A stretch of 64,000 nucleotides of DNA from Kushneria avicenniae (GTDB lineage: Bacteria; Pseudomonadota; Gammaproteobacteria; Pseudomonadales; Halomonadaceae), in NCBI RefSeq assembly GCF_900112585.1, contig NZ_FOLY01000003.1, forward strand, positions 310,001 through 374,000, read 5' to 3'. A program made the translations under genes and the position numbers. The notes under the pieces were generated by a model. It was given only the letters and a program-made list of their open reading frames with translations. It was not told the origin of the DNA and searched no databases. This document shows, piece after piece, positions 1 through 9,716 of the stretch (position 1 is the first letter of the stretch; each line of letters opens with the position of its first letter).

Positions 1-2
1 AG

Positions 3-434
3 GAAGTGATCGATCAGCATGAACAGACGGCCACCGAGGCAGGCGTTCGTTTTGAGACACGACTGCCTTCGGAGACCCTGACAATTGACGGCGAGCCGGC
101 ACTGCTCAACGCCATGCTGACCAACCTGGTCGACAATGCGCTGCGCGTTTCCCCCCGGGATTCCAGCGTGGTGATGACACTCGAAACGGCAGCCCATGAC
201 GCTCTGCTCACACTACGTGATCATGGCTGCGGCATCTCCCCGGAAGAGCGCGAACGGGTATTCGACCCTTTTCATCAGGGCAACCAGGGCTCCGACAGCG
301 GTAGCGGGCTGGGACTGACCATCGCTCATGCCATCGTGGCGGCCCATCAGGGCAGCATCGACCTTGATACGGTCGATGGCGGCGGTACTGTCGTCAGGAT
401 TCGCCTGCCGTGTCATTCAGCGTCCGACGAGTGA
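3..434 (+). CDS. Sensor histidine kinase, C-terminal part (5' end outside window)
   Basis: Only the catalytic ATP-binding half of a two-component sensor kinase is present, and the reading frame is open to the window edge. The HATPase boxes are in order: N box (NLVDNAL, near residue 39 of the visible part), G1 (DHGCGIS), F box (FDPFHQG) and G2 (GSGLGLTIAHAI). This domain phosphorylates a conserved histidine in a DHp domain that lies upstream of the window. A GTG at position 6 could be read as a start, but a protein of this size would lack the dimerisation and sensor domains, so I treat the gene as truncated by the window. Its partner regulator and signal cannot be seen. Confidence 0.85.
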   Translation, partial: EVIDQHEQTATEAGVRFETRLPSETLTIDGEPALLNAMLTNLVDNALRVSPRDSSVVMTLETAAHDALLTLRDHGCGISPEERERVFDPFHQGNQGSDSGSGLGLTIAHAIVAAHQGSIDLDTVDGGGTVVRIRLPCHSASDE

Positions 435-743
435 TCCTGTCGGGCGCCGGCGCTGGCGGGCCAGCCGAAAAAGGCAGGGCCCATGGCTTCGAAACGCCAT
501 AAAATGGCCCAAACTGATCATTTCTACCGGAACCTGATCAGAAGTCGAAACGATTTGGGGGGTATTGGATTGACCCTGCACTGCTGGTGTGACACGATGA
601 ATCCAGTTGGTGAGCAAGATGCATATTGTCAGCAGTACTCGAGTCCTTCGATCGCCTGGTTTTATCCCCCTTGTTTTACCTGCTTCCTCTGGGGCAACAC
701 CCGGTAATTTTTTATAGCGCACAAGCGCAAAGGAACTTCGAAA
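435..743 (+). promoter_or_regulatory. Long leader region upstream of the cold-shock gene
   Basis: This 309-base gap holds no convincing gene; ORFs crossing it in either strand have no recognisable content. Genes of the cspA family often have a long 5' untranslated region that refolds at low temperature, and the position fits. A promoter-like TTGACC occurs near 569, but I cannot fix the transcription start. The ribosome site (AAAGGAACTTCG before the ATG) is at the 3' end of the leader. Confidence 0.35.
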
Positions 744-947
744 ATGGCAAACGGCACAGTCAAGTGGTTCAACGACGCTAAAGGTTTCGGCTTCATCTCT
801 CCTTCCGACGGCGGCGACGACCTCTTCGTTCACTTCTCCGAAATCAAGGCTGAAGGTTTCAAGTCACTGCAGGAAGGCCAGCAGGTCTCCTTCGACGTGA
901 CTCAGGGCAAGAAAGGCCTTCAGGCTGCAAACGTAGTAGCAGACTAA
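744..947 (+). CDS. Cold-shock protein, CspA family
   Basis: This 67-residue protein is a single cold-shock domain, an OB fold that binds single-stranded RNA and DNA and melts RNA secondary structure. The RNP1 motif (KGFGFI, residues 13-18) and RNP2 motif (LFVHF, residues 27-31) are intact, and the length is the family norm. The ATG is preceded by AAAGGA at good spacing. The gene stands alone, with a long leader upstream and a strong terminator downstream, so it is probably monocistronic. Which csp paralogue it is, and whether it is induced by cold, cannot be told from sequence. Confidence 0.95.
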   Translation: MANGTVKWFNDAKGFGFISPSDGGDDLFVHFSEIKAEGFKSLQEGQQVSFDVTQGKKGLQAANVVAD

Positions 948-986
948 CCTTCGGGTTATCTCTGCCTCGAGCCGCAAGGCTCCGAG

Positions 987-1022
987 CACCGAAGCCCGCG
1001 CAAGCGGGCTTCGGTGTTTTTG
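987..1022 (+). terminator. Rho-independent terminator after the csp gene
   Basis: A 13-bp perfect stem (CACCGAAGCCCGC pairing with GCGGGCTTCGGTG) around a short loop is followed by five T residues. It lies 40 bases after the csp stop codon. Confidence 0.9.
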
Positions 1023-1101
1023 TATGTCAAATTCCTTCTTGCCCGTGACCAATCTTTCATGCAGGGCAACGCAGGCGACAAGCCAGCCTGCGTGTCTGCC
1101 A

Positions 1102-2667
1102 TCAGGCTATGGCCGTTTCCCTGATCCGGAAGGTTGCCACCAGTTTCTGCAGCTGCCCGGCCTGCTCTTCCAGCATGCTGGCGGCGGCCGTGGACTGCTC
1201 GACCATGGCCGCATTTTGTTGAGTGACCAGATCCATCTGGGCGATGGCCGTATTGACCTGGTCCACCCCGCCATCCTGCTCGCGTGAGGCCGTCGCAATA
1301 TCGTTGATCAGCGTGGCCAGCTGCTCGATGGCACCCCGGGTCTGTTCGATACTGCCACCACTGCGCTCCGCCTGGGCAACCCCGGAGGCGATCCGCTGGC
1401 TCATCTCTTCAAGGAGCTGGCGAATCTCGCCGGCAGACGTGGCACTGCGATTGGCCAGTGACCTGACTTCCGAAGCGACCACGGCAAAGCCACGGCCCTG
1501 TTCGCCGGCACGCGCCGCTTCCACCGAGGCGTTAAGTGCCAGAATATTGGTCTGAAACGAAATCGAATCGATGGTGGCCAGAATCTCGTTGACGCGCTGT
1601 GACTGGGTGGCGATTTCCTTCATCAACGACAGACTCTGTACCACATCCTCACGGCTGCTACGCACGTTACCAGTCGCCTCGATGGTCAGCGTATTGACCT
1701 GCTGAGTCGCCTCGGTGTTGTGTTTTACCGTAGAGGAAATCTCTTCCATGCTGGCCGCGGTTTCCTCAAGCGAGGCGGCCTGCTGCTCGGTACGTGCCGC
1801 CAGATCATGACTGGCATGCGACAGCTCACTGGCGCCGGCATGAACGCTTTGACAGGTCTCTCGAATCGAGCTGACCAGCGTCAGAAGCGAGGCATTCATC
1901 TTCTTCATGGCACCCAGCAGCTGGGCGGTTTCATCGCGGCCGGTCACCGTAATCTCCTGAGTAAGATCACCCTGCGCGACCTGCTCGGCGATATGCAGCG
2001 CTCGACCCAGAGGGCGCGTGATGCTTCGGGTGATCAGCACGGCCAGAAAGATAGCGGCGATCAGTGCCACACCGGCAAAGATCAGCAGGCTGGCCATGGT
2101 ACGCCCGTGGGCCGCTGCAATCGTCTCGGTGGCACGGCTCATCCGCTCGGCTGCCAGCGTATTGATCTGATCCGCCAGCGACTCGAGTGCATACACCTGC
2201 GCCTTGTAGGTAGCAAAGGCGGCGTTGGCCTGAGCCGGCGCTGTCAGCTCACCGTCGACAATGCGCTGATGCGTGGCCTGAAATCCGGCCGCGTAGGCCC
2301 CCAGTGCCGTTCCGGCCTGTTCATAGAGGCTGCGAAGTTCCTCGTTCGGCGCGATCTGCTGCCCATCTGCCAGCGTCTGACGCAGCGATTCCCGGGACCC
2401 TTCCCACTTTTCGTAATAGGAAGCGACCTTGTCGGGCTCGGCAATATTGATGAAGCTGTCCTTCTCGAAGCGCCGTTCTTCAAGTGCCAGGCGCTGCACG
2501 TTCAGGGCATTCTGCGCCAACATGGCATCCGTATTGATGGCTCTGTCAGCCGTCGCTTTCATATTGCCAAGTCCCAGCAGTCCCACGACAGCGCTGACGA
2601 TCAAAAGCAGTGTCAGCACACCGAACGCCATGGCCAGTCGTGGGCCAATTTTCAAACGAGTCAACAT
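1102..2667 (-). CDS. Methyl-accepting chemotaxis protein
   Basis: This 521-residue transmembrane chemoreceptor signals to CheA/CheW. Its layout is a membrane segment near residues 10-30, a four-helix-bundle periplasmic domain, a second membrane segment ([19 protein letters not shown]), a HAMP linker ([20 protein letters not shown]) and the cytoplasmic signalling domain with its conserved hairpin ([16 protein letters not shown]). The start is the ATG at 2667, because GAGGAAG lies just upstream; the reading frame extends six codons further but without a ribosome site. There is no C-terminal CheR-binding pentapeptide. No chemotaxis genes are adjacent, so this is an orphan receptor of unknown ligand. 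Confidence 0.92.
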   Translation of the reverse strand: MLTRLKIGPRLAMAFGVLTLLLIVSAVVGLLGLGNMKATADRAINTDAMLAQNALNVQRLALEERRFEKDSFINIAEPDKVASYYEKWEGSRESLRQTLADGQQIAPNEELRSLYEQAGTALGAYAAGFQATHQRIVDGELTAPAQANAAFATYKAQVYALESLADQINTLAAERMSRATETIAAAHGRTMASLLIFAGVALIAAIFLAVLITRSITRPLGRALHIAEQVAQGDLTQEITVTGRDETAQLLGAMKKMNASLLTLVSSIRETCQSVHAGASELSHASHDLAARTEQQAASLEETAASMEEISSTVKHNTEATQQVNTLTIEATGNVRSSREDVVQSLSLMKEIATQSQRVNEILATIDSISFQTNILALNASVEAARAGEQGRGFAVVASEVRSLANRSATSAGEIRQLLEEMSQRIASGVAQAERSGGSIEQTRGAIEQLATLINDIATASREQDGGVDQVNTAIAQMDLVTQQNAAMVEQSTAAASMLEEQAGQLQKLVATFRIRETAIA

Positions 2668-2896
2668 GGTCACTTCCTCATGCAAAACAGGATTGCATGC
2701 TATATCGACGCTGACAGTGCTTTCTTGATAATAGTTTCAGGGAATTAAAATTTAGATTTGGATACCACAGGATTATTAAAGCATCGTGAACGCGACAACT
2801 GCCGGGATGCTCTGATCCACCGACAGCCGCCAGCATATACATGCCGGAGCAGATCGGTTTATATCAACATATTCTGATGCCAACCGGCAGACCACC

Positions 2897-3379
2897 ATGC
2901 TCATCAAGATTATTGCGTTACACGAGCGCCCCGGGTTTACTGATGCCTGTAGCGCCTGGGCTTATGGCCAGTGGGGCGTGCACTCCCCGCGCACACTCGA
3001 AGAGACCCGTTTGCTGTTTGCAAGCGCGGCCCACGGCTGTGGCCTGCCGCTGACCTGGGTGGCGCAGTACGGTGACCATCCGGTGGGCATGGCAAGCCTG
3101 GTCGACAACGACTGTTCGAAGCGTCCAAACCTGCGCCCCTGGCTGGCCGCCGTGTTCGTTCATCCCGACTATCGCGGCCGGGGCATTGCGGCGCGTTTGA
3201 TCAAAACGGTCGAGACGGCCGCTCTTGCGCTCGGAGAGGCGCGGCTCTATCTGATAACCGCCAATCAGCAGACGCTCTATGAGCGCTACGGCTGGCAAAA
3301 AATGGGCGTGGTGGCGTACCCCGAGCGGCCCTGTATCCTGATGGAGAAACATATCCTTGAAGCTGGCGTACCCGCCTGA
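2897..3379 (+). CDS. GNAT family N-acetyltransferase
   Basis: This 160-residue protein is a single acetyltransferase domain. The acetyl-CoA pyrophosphate loop is seen as YRGRGIAARL, after the strand AAVFVHP, and a late YERYGW motif is typical of the family. The substrate cannot be inferred. It is a monocistronic gene between a receptor and a convergent membrane protein gene, and the ribosome site before the ATG is weak. Confidence 0.85.
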   Translation: MLIKIIALHERPGFTDACSAWAYGQWGVHSPRTLEETRLLFASAAHGCGLPLTWVAQYGDHPVGMASLVDNDCSKRPNLRPWLAAVFVHPDYRGRGIAARLIKTVETAALALGEARLYLITANQQTLYERYGWQKMGVVAYPERPCILMEKHILEAGVPA

Positions 3380-3393
3380 ATCAACAGGCGGCG

Positions 3394-4719
3394 TCAGCTT
3401 GATGCCGACCGTTCGGGCAGCCGGCTGTCGATATGTAAACGGTGCAGCCCGCCTGCCAGCCGCGCCTCTATAAAGGCCACTTCCAGAGAAGCGGTGAAAT
3501 GATCCGCCATGAGCTGAATCACGCGATCGGCATGGGCCTGAATAACCGGACGATCGTCAGGTCCTGCAAAGTTGGACAGCGTCTTGAAGGCCTTCAGCAG
3601 TGACAGACAGATGCTCAGGTCCCGGCCGCCATAGTGGAGAATGGGATCAAAGACCCGGAACAGCAGGCTTTCAATGTCCTCCTCGCGCCATGACATCAGA
3701 CAGCGCCCGTCGTCATCCACCATGGCGTTGGGCGGCGTCATCATGAGCCGCTGGCACAGCAGTTCGGTGGTCTGGTGAATGCACAGCCTCGCCGTGCCCG
3801 GATCATTGATGCCCGGTGAAAGCGCCTTGATGGCCACTTCCATCAGCTGCGTCAGTCCGTTGACGTAGTGATCCCGGGTGGACTCCCCTTCCACGTATTC
3901 CAGACAGGCCAGCATCTGCTCCACCAGCCGGTTGTCCGGCGGCGACGCCGCCTCGATGATCAGGATGGGAAACTTCTTCACCACGAAGTCACCGAAGCTG
4001 AAAGAGATGTGGATGGTGAGATCATGACGGCGGGCAATGCCGGCCAGCGCATTGAAATTGACGGCCTGGATATAGCCGCTATCACGGGAATGGACAGGAT
4101 GACCCGCGCGAAGGTCAACCTCACCCGTCTGACAAGTGTATTCATCACGGTCCTGCCGCTTTCTCAGCTTGTCCAGCGAAAGCTGAGTGGAAACGAGCAG
4201 CCCCTGGGTGATCGCGTTGATCTGCACGGACTGGGAAGCGCCATGAATGAAAAAGACGAACATGGCGAGGCTGTTGATCACCATGCCCGCGCCGAGATAC
4301 ACCGCCAGCGAGCGCCAGGTGTCCGGCGTATCCCCATTGGTAGGCACCAGCAGCAGGATCAGCAGATACAATATGGTGCCGAGATAGTGTCCCAGCACCT
4401 GCTGGTGCCGCTTCTCGGTCATGATGCCGAACACCAGCTTGTTGGAGAAATTGCTGCCGGCCTGGGTCAGCACGGACATGACCGTGGAGAAACTGAACAC
4501 CAGAAGCGAGATCATGCCCGCCATCAGCGTGGTCAAAAGCGTCTGAGCGGTACCGCTCTGGTCGAAATTCAAGACATCCAGAACGCCCGGCAGGTTATTC
4601 ACATCCAGCGAGACGGCCGCGACCCCCAGCACCACATAGACCGTGATGATGATGCTGGTCAGGTAGGCGATACTGTTACGAAAGCCGTTGATACACTCGA
4701 GTATCCGTGACGTGTTCAT
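3394..4719 (-). CDS. DUF2254 family inner-membrane protein
   Basis: The 441-residue protein has about four predicted membrane segments in its N-terminal 170 residues (for example near NSIAYLTSIIITVYVVLGV and GTILYLLILLLVP), followed by a long soluble domain with the motif ALSPGINDPGTA, which I recognise from the DUF2254 family. The function of this family is not established. I chose the ATG at 4719, with GGGAG upstream; the frame continues further without a better site. It is convergent with the acetyltransferase gene, with 14 bases between the stops. Confidence 0.8.
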   Translation of the reverse strand: MNTSRILECINGFRNSIAYLTSIIITVYVVLGVAAVSLDVNNLPGVLDVLNFDQSGTAQTLLTTLMAGMISLLVFSFSTVMSVLTQAGSNFSNKLVFGIMTEKRHQQVLGHYLGTILYLLILLLVPTNGDTPDTWRSLAVYLGAGMVINSLAMFVFFIHGASQSVQINAITQGLLVSTQLSLDKLRKRQDRDEYTCQTGEVDLRAGHPVHSRDSGYIQAVNFNALAGIARRHDLTIHISFSFGDFVVKKFPILIIEAASPPDNRLVEQMLACLEYVEGESTRDHYVNGLTQLMEVAIKALSPGINDPGTARLCIHQTTELLCQRLMMTPPNAMVDDDGRCLMSWREEDIESLLFRVFDPILHYGGRDLSICLSLLKAFKTLSNFAGPDDRPVIQAHADRVIQLMADHFTASLEVAFIEARLAGGLHRLHIDSRLPERSASS

Positions 4720-4882
4720 GACGCGATGACAACTCCCTTTGATGAGGTGTACCGGTCGCTGCACGACACGGACAATCCACTACGCAGCCTATCAAAGCCG
4801 ACCGCGGCGCTTCAGGCAACAAAACCCGAACGGCCGCTGTGTTCCATTACCTGTTCCACCATTTCCAACCCTGTGAAACGTC

Positions 4883-5959
4883 ATGCCATTACGAACATCG
4901 ACCCGAATCAACAAATACATCAGCGAAAGCGGTCTGTGCTCACGCCGCGAGGCGGACCGCTTTGTTGAACAGGGCAAGGTCTGGATCAACGGCCGACGCG
5001 CCGGCACGGGCGATCAGGTCGCCGCCGGCGACCGGGTCACGGTCAATGGCCAGGAGATCGAGCCTCAGGAAGAAGAGGACCTGATCCTGATCGCGCTCAA
5101 CAAGCCGGTCGGCATCGTCAGCACCACCGAATCCAGCGAGAAGGACAACATCGTCGAGTTCGTCAAACACGGCGCGCGCATCTTCCCCATTGGCCGGCTG
5201 GACAAGGATTCCCAGGGGCTGATCTTTCTGACCAACAACGGCGATCTGGTCAACCGCATCCTGCGTGCCGACAACAACCACGAAAAAGAATACGAGGTGA
5301 CGGTCGACAAGCCGATCACCGAGGAGTTTATGGACGGTATGCGAAACGGCGTACCGATTCTGGGCCAGATGACGCGCCGATGTCAGATCGAGAAGGTCTC
5401 TCGCTTCACCTTCAACATTACGCTGGTGCAGGGGCTCAACCGACAGATTCGTCGCATGTGCGAGGTCTTCGGCTACGAGGTCACACAGCTGGTCCGCACC
5501 CGGATCATGAACGTCTCGCTCAAGGGCCTGGCCATCGGTGACTGGCGCGACCTGACCACGAAGGAAGTCGACACGATCATCGAGCTGACCGAGGGCTCCA
5601 AAAGCGAAGCGACGTCTGCCGGATCGGAATCCTCACCACGCGCCAAAAGCCCCCAAAAAGCACCGAAAGAAAAGCCGAAAGCCGACCCGCTGGGCATCGG
5701 CAAGCCAGCGCTGGACAAAATGTATTCAAAGGGCAAGGCCAGGCCGGCCGCCAGCGGCAAACCATCCAGCACCAACGGCAAGTCATCCGCCAGCGAGGGT
5801 CAGAAAACCGGCAGCGGCAGGCCCGCCACAAAGGGCAGACCGGGCGGCAAACCCGCCCCTCAGGGTCGGTCGAACGGCAAACCTGCCGGCAAGGGAAGAC
5901 CCGGTAGCGGCAAGCCCTCACCGCGCGGTCAGGGGTCTGGTCCTAAAAAGAAGCGCTAG
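4883..5959 (+). CDS. rluF: 23S rRNA pseudouridine(2604) synthase RluF, with an extended basic tail
   Basis: RluF converts a uridine in 23S rRNA helix 74 to pseudouridine. The first 240 residues match the family closely: an S4 RNA-binding domain (residues 8-65, [18 protein letters not shown]), then the synthase core with the catalytic aspartate in [12 protein letters not shown] (Asp at about residue 107) and the [12 protein letters not shown] motif. From about residue 245 to 358 the protein is a low-complexity tail rich in Lys, Gly, Pro, Ser and Ala with repeated GKPA/GRPG units. Enterobacterial RluF has a similar but shorter tail. The tail is probably a disordered RNA-binding extension. Confidence 0.93.
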   Translation: MPLRTSTRINKYISESGLCSRREADRFVEQGKVWINGRRAGTGDQVAAGDRVTVNGQEIEPQEEEDLILIALNKPVGIVSTTESSEKDNIVEFVKHGARIFPIGRLDKDSQGLIFLTNNGDLVNRILRADNNHEKEYEVTVDKPITEEFMDGMRNGVPILGQMTRRCQIEKVSRFTFNITLVQGLNRQIRRMCEVFGYEVTQLVRTRIMNVSLKGLAIGDWRDLTTKEVDTIIELTEGSKSEATSAGSESSPRAKSPQKAPKEKPKADPLGIGKPALDKMYSKGKARPAASGKPSSTNGKSSASEGQKTGSGRPATKGRPGGKPAPQGRSNGKPAGKGRPGSGKPSPRGQGSGPKKKR

Positions 5960-6019
5960 GCGCTATACAACTCTGCCGGGGCGACCCACACTTTGCGTTT
6001 TCCCTGCAGGACCATTCCC

Positions 6020-6856
6020 ATGCCACATCTGTTTACCGACCGCCCCCGCTCTGCCCGACCGGGTCGGGGCAAGAGCGATCTCAAAAAGGATTACCGCTGG
6101 GAAGGCATCAACGCGGTGCTCTACGAGCTGGGCGGTGTCATGTTCATCGTTGGCAGCGTCATGTTCTACCCCCGGCTTGAACACTACCGCGATATCGGGG
6201 CCTGGCTGTTTTTCGTCGGCTCGCTGGTCTACCTGGTCGTTCAGGCCCATGACGTCATTGAAGTGCGCCGCTTCTGGAACAAAAGCAAGAAGGTTTCCCC
6301 CTCGCAGCTTCTGGAGGTCATTTCACTGGTCGTCTATATCGTCGGCACCGTGCTCTACGCCGTGGGCAGCCTGCTGTTTCTGTCATGGTGGGACTGGATC
6401 GAGATCGGCGCGTGGATGTTCATCGTCGGCTCGGTGCTCTTTCTCATCGGCGCCTGTCTCAACGTCATGATGGTGATCCGCGCCTCGGCCCTTTTAACCC
6501 TGCAGTTGATGAATCTGACCGCCGTCACCTTCGTGGTGGGCTCGGTACTGTTCGTGGTGGCTTCCATTCCCTACCTCTGGGGGTTCGACAGCACCGCCGA
6601 CCATGACCAGCTGCATAACCTGCTGGCCTCGCTCTTTCTGGTCGGCAGTGCCTTTTTCATGGTCGGCGGGCTCTTCAACCACCAGCGTGCGCGCATCGTC
6701 ATTCGCCACCGCTTTGACGCCACCGCCGAGGACAGCGAAGCCGATGAGCGGCTACTCGCCTTCATGCGCGGTGAACTCAACGACCCCGAGCACAACCTCG
6801 ATGACGACTTCGACTACGAAGACAAGAGCACGGTCAAGCCCGCCGAACCTGCCTGA
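6020..6856 (+). CDS. YrhK domain membrane protein
   Basis: The 278-residue protein begins with a short basic stretch and carries repeated pairs of membrane segments, each with a G-SV(M/L)F motif (FIVGSVMFY, YAVGSLLFL, FIVGSVLFL, FVVGSVLFV, FLVGSAFFM). This repetition matches the YrhK-like domain, which I recall as a membrane domain of unknown role. The acidic C-terminus (residues 235-278) is cytoplasmic or disordered. I set the start at the ATG at 6020 because GCAGGA precedes it; a TTG 27 bases upstream is less likely. A terminator follows. Confidence 0.75.
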   Translation: MPHLFTDRPRSARPGRGKSDLKKDYRWEGINAVLYELGGVMFIVGSVMFYPRLEHYRDIGAWLFFVGSLVYLVVQAHDVIEVRRFWNKSKKVSPSQLLEVISLVVYIVGTVLYAVGSLLFLSWWDWIEIGAWMFIVGSVLFLIGACLNVMMVIRASALLTLQLMNLTAVTFVVGSVLFVVASIPYLWGFDSTADHDQLHNLLASLFLVGSAFFMVGGLFNHQRARIVIRHRFDATAEDSEADERLLAFMRGELNDPEHNLDDDFDYEDKSTVKPAEPA

Positions 6857-6900
6857 GCCGACCCTGCGGCCATTTTGATCGCATACGTACCCCCCCGACA

Positions 6901-6923
6901 GCCCCCGCTGATCGGGGGTTTTT
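6901..6923 (+). terminator. Terminator after the YrhK-type gene
   Basis: A compact GC hairpin (CCCCCG, loop, CGGGGG) is followed by TTTTTAAT, 44 bases after the stop codon. Confidence 0.85.
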
Positions 6924-6956
6924 AATCTCCGGCATCAGGGTGATGAAGGCAGCGCG

Positions 6957-7523
6957 CTACTGGCCACCATCGATGCGCCGCTGGGTCTCGCCATCGATCA
7001 ATGTGCGCAGCATGGTCAGCACCGGCTCGGCATCCGTCTGTGCCAGCCCATAGGTGAGGTTGAACGCGTAATCGAAGTCAGGCGGGTTATCGCCCTGACT
7101 GTGCTGCAGGATGGTTTCAAGCTTATCGAGGCCCTTTACCAGCCGCGCCTCCCGCGTATTGCCCTGCTCGTAGTCCTCCCACAGGGCGAGAAACTCAGCC
7201 CTGAGTGCCTCATCCAACGGAGCCATGACCGTCAAGAGGTCCAGTCGCTCCTGAGCGTTCTTGTCCGTATTTTGGGCAATCGCTGGCTGATCGCCATGGA
7301 TCGCCTCGCCCAGATCATGCAGCACGCAGAGCTTCAGCACCCGCGTCATGTCCAAAGGCGCCAGCTCGCGCTCGAACGTCATCGCCATCAGACACAGCCG
7401 CCACGTATGCGCCGCCGTATCCTCCTGCCGCCCGGTGGTGGTATACGCCATGCGCAGCACGCTCTTGAGCCGCTCGGCTTCCTTCAAAAACGCCAGCCCG
7501 TTGCCGAGTCGTTCGATGTCCAT
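6957..7523 (-). CDS. HD-domain hydrolase
   Basis: This 188-residue protein has the metal-binding H...HD...D pattern of HD phosphohydrolases: a first His in TAAHTWR (about residue 38), the HD pair in CVLHDLGEA, and a later Asp in KGLDKLE. It resembles the HDDC2/YfbR-like group, which includes 5'-deoxynucleotidases, but the substrate is inference. The start is uncertain. An ATG at 7523 (MDIERL) fits the family start, while a GTG at 7565 would place the gene one base after the ABC-F gene stop. It is probably co-transcribed with that gene. Confidence 0.75.
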   Translation of the reverse strand: MDIERLGNGLAFLKEAERLKSVLRMAYTTTGRQEDTAAHTWRLCLMAMTFERELAPLDMTRVLKLCVLHDLGEAIHGDQPAIAQNTDKNAQERLDLLTVMAPLDEALRAEFLALWEDYEQGNTREARLVKGLDKLETILQHSQGDNPPDFDYAFNLTYGLAQTDAEPVLTMLRTLIDGETQRRIDGGQ

Positions 7524-7566
7524 AAGAAGTCCGGTGGTGTATTGATTGAGTATGCAGGCACTCACT

Positions 7567-9180
7567 TTATGGCCACGGCTTCAACTGCCAACCCGTCTCG
7601 TTCGCCATCAAGGCGTGCGTCAGATTGAGACTATCAAGGAAGGCCGCATCATGGGAGACCACCATCAGAGCGCCCTGATAAGCGCGCAGCATGCGTTCCA
7701 GCGCCTCCAGAGATTCGATGTCCAGATGATTGCCGGGCTCATCCAGCAACAGCAGTGGCGGCGGAGGGTCAGCATATAACACACCGGCCAGCGCGGCCTT
7801 CAAACGCTCGCCCCCACTAAGCGCCCCGCTGGGCATCATGATTTTTGACGCCTCAAGATCCAGCTGCGCCAGACGCATGCGGATCTCCCCCTCAGTCATG
7901 CGACTGACCGCCTGCATGTGGGCCAGTACCGAGCACTCCGGCGCGAGACTGGCCAACCGCTGGTCCAGCCAGGCACGGTTGGCCGTCACACAGCAACGCC
8001 CGCCCAAGGGCTGAAGATGACCGGCCATGACCCTGAGCAGCGTAGACTTGCCACAGCCGTTGGGGCCAGTGACGCCGATGCGCTGCTGGCCGGTCATCGA
8101 CAGCGTCATGAGGCACGTGCTGTGAGACACAAAAGGCAGCACCAGTTGCTCCAGCCTCGCCACCTCACGATGCGTTGCCGAGCTTTGCGGCAGCGCATGC
8201 AGATGGATGGCGGCCTCGTGCTCCACTTGCTGTGCGGCTTCCCGCTCACGCCGGGCAAGCTGTTCACGGGCCTGCCTGTGCTGCTGCTGTAAACGGCCAC
8301 TGGCCCCTTCACTGCGCGCTTTCTGACGATCGAGCAGGACCCTGGCCTGATTAGCACTTTTGCCCTCTCGGCGACCCCGGCCCTGGCGCCGCTCCTGACG
8401 CTCGCGCTGCTGCTGAAGGACCCGCTCTTCGCGCTTGCGCATCACTCGACACTGCTCAAGCTGCTGATGCGCCGCGTCGCGTTCCTGCGCCTGACGCTGG
8501 GCATAAAACGTATAACTCCCACCGTAGCGGCGCAGGCCATGCGATGTCAGCGCCACGATAGCCTCCATGGTCTCCAGAAGCTGTCGATCATGGCTGATGA
8601 CCAGCACACCGCCCGGCCATCGCTGAAGCCTTTCAATCAGCGCCTGTCGACTCGGCTGGTCAAGGTGATTGGTGGGTTCGTCCAGAATCAGAAAATCGGC
8701 ATGGGCGAGCGCTGCGCCGATCAACGCCACACGCATGGCTTCACCGCCGCTGAGTTGGCTCGCGGGTGTCATCGCATCAACATACGCCAGACCGTCATGC
8801 TCCAGCGCCTGCTGCAAGCGCTGGCGGATATCCCAGCGCTCCCCCAGGGCCTCGAAATCCGCGACGGCAGCGCTTCCGGCTTCAATGCGCGTCAGGGCAT
8901 TCAATGCCGACCCTACACCGGCCAGATCCGCCACTGTGGCATCGTCAGGAACAGACACCTGCTGAGCAAGGTAATACACAACGCCCGAGCGAAGGCAGGT
9001 GCCGCTCGATGGCGCGATCTCGCCGGCCAGAATGCGCGCCAGCACGCTCTTGCCGATGCCATTACGGCCCACCAGCCCCGTATGTCGGGCATCGAAGTGT
9101 TCATTGAGCTCGGAAAAGAGGGTTCTGCCATCCGGCAGGAGACAAGAGACGCCTTCCAGCGTCATATAAGGGCTCGTCAT
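7567..9180 (-). CDS. ABC-F family ATPase (two nucleotide-binding domains, no membrane domain)
   Basis: The 537-residue protein has two ABC cassettes in tandem. The first has Walker A GRNGIGKS, signature LSGGEAMR and Walker B LILDEPTNHLD; the second has GPNGCGKS, LSGGERLK and LLLDEPGNHLD. They are joined by a charged, helical linker (residues about 230-330). ABC-F proteins lack membrane segments and many act on the ribosome. Which subfamily this is, and whether it gives antibiotic protection, cannot be read here. The start is the ATG at 9180 with GGAG six bases upstream. Confidence 0.88.
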   Translation of the reverse strand: MTSPYMTLEGVSCLLPDGRTLFSELNEHFDARHTGLVGRNGIGKSVLARILAGEIAPSSGTCLRSGVVYYLAQQVSVPDDATVADLAGVGSALNALTRIEAGSAAVADFEALGERWDIRQRLQQALEHDGLAYVDAMTPASQLSGGEAMRVALIGAALAHADFLILDEPTNHLDQPSRQALIERLQRWPGGVLVISHDRQLLETMEAIVALTSHGLRRYGGSYTFYAQRQAQERDAAHQQLEQCRVMRKREERVLQQQRERQERRQGRGRREGKSANQARVLLDRQKARSEGASGRLQQQHRQAREQLARREREAAQQVEHEAAIHLHALPQSSATHREVARLEQLVLPFVSHSTCLMTLSMTGQQRIGVTGPNGCGKSTLLRVMAGHLQPLGGRCCVTANRAWLDQRLASLAPECSVLAHMQAVSRMTEGEIRMRLAQLDLEASKIMMPSGALSGGERLKAALAGVLYADPPPPLLLLDEPGNHLDIESLEALERMLRAYQGALMVVSHDAAFLDSLNLTHALMANETGWQLKPWP

Positions 9181-9716
9181 GAAGGACTCCATTGATACCA
9201 GACACTCCCCCAGCGGATGGGGTGGGCGGAGACTGGCCGTCAGGGCGACGGCGGCATCAATGGCGCATTGGACGAATACCCTTGAAGTAGAAGTGAAAAT
9301 CTATATTAACGACTCATGATGAAAAATCAAAAGCCGCGACTCTGAATCTTCGCAACGATTTTAAAGGCATAAACCGGCAGTGATTGAAGCCATTTAAAAG
9401 TATTGGCACGGAGGAAAAACGGGGAAGGGTGCAGCAGAGCACTTGTTGAGATTATAAAAACAAAATAACTATTTGTTTTTATTGAAAATTTCAACAGGAA
9501 TCCTAAAAAATATACCTTCTTGTATACCATTCTATTGTTAGCGCAAGAACCTCAAGAAACCTTTGCCCCTAGGTGTCTTAAAAGAATCCATCTCCTGAAC
9601 AAAAAATAAACAATCTGGGTAAAAATTGATAAATATGCGCATGGTGCATAAAAATTGTTTAATTTGGTGCGAGACATGCTAACATCCTAATGCTAACAAC
9701 ACATAAGGATTAGCAA
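9181..9716. other. Junction between chromosome and island 1, AT-rich promoter region
   Basis: From about 9,290 the sequence turns sharply AT-rich and stays so into the GTPase gene, so the left edge of island 1 probably lies near 9,270-9,330. I looked here for a copy of the tRNA-Arg 3' end, which would mark the attachment repeat, and found no convincing one. ORFs in this stretch have no recognisable content. The last 40 bases hold the operator-like repeats listed separately. Confidence 0.5.
9677..9715 (+). promoter_or_regulatory. Three TGCTAA half-sites overlapping the GTPase ribosome site
   Basis: TGCTAAC occurs at 9677-9683 and 9691-9697 as direct repeats 14 bases apart, and the inverse TTAGCA lies at 9710-9715, immediately before the ATG and next to the AAGGA ribosome site. 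The gene that follows starts with an HTH domain, so autorepression by that domain is the simple reading. This is inference from position and symmetry. Confidence 0.45.

Noticed and set aside
417-833. Minus-strand ORF of 138 codons over the csp leader
   Set aside because: It overlaps the coding part of the csp gene and has no recognisable content.
9252-9286. Possible left attachment repeat of island 1 (TGGCGCATTGG, then CGAATACCC)
   Set aside because: It resembles the tRNA-Arg 3' end only with several gaps and mismatches, so it is probably chance.
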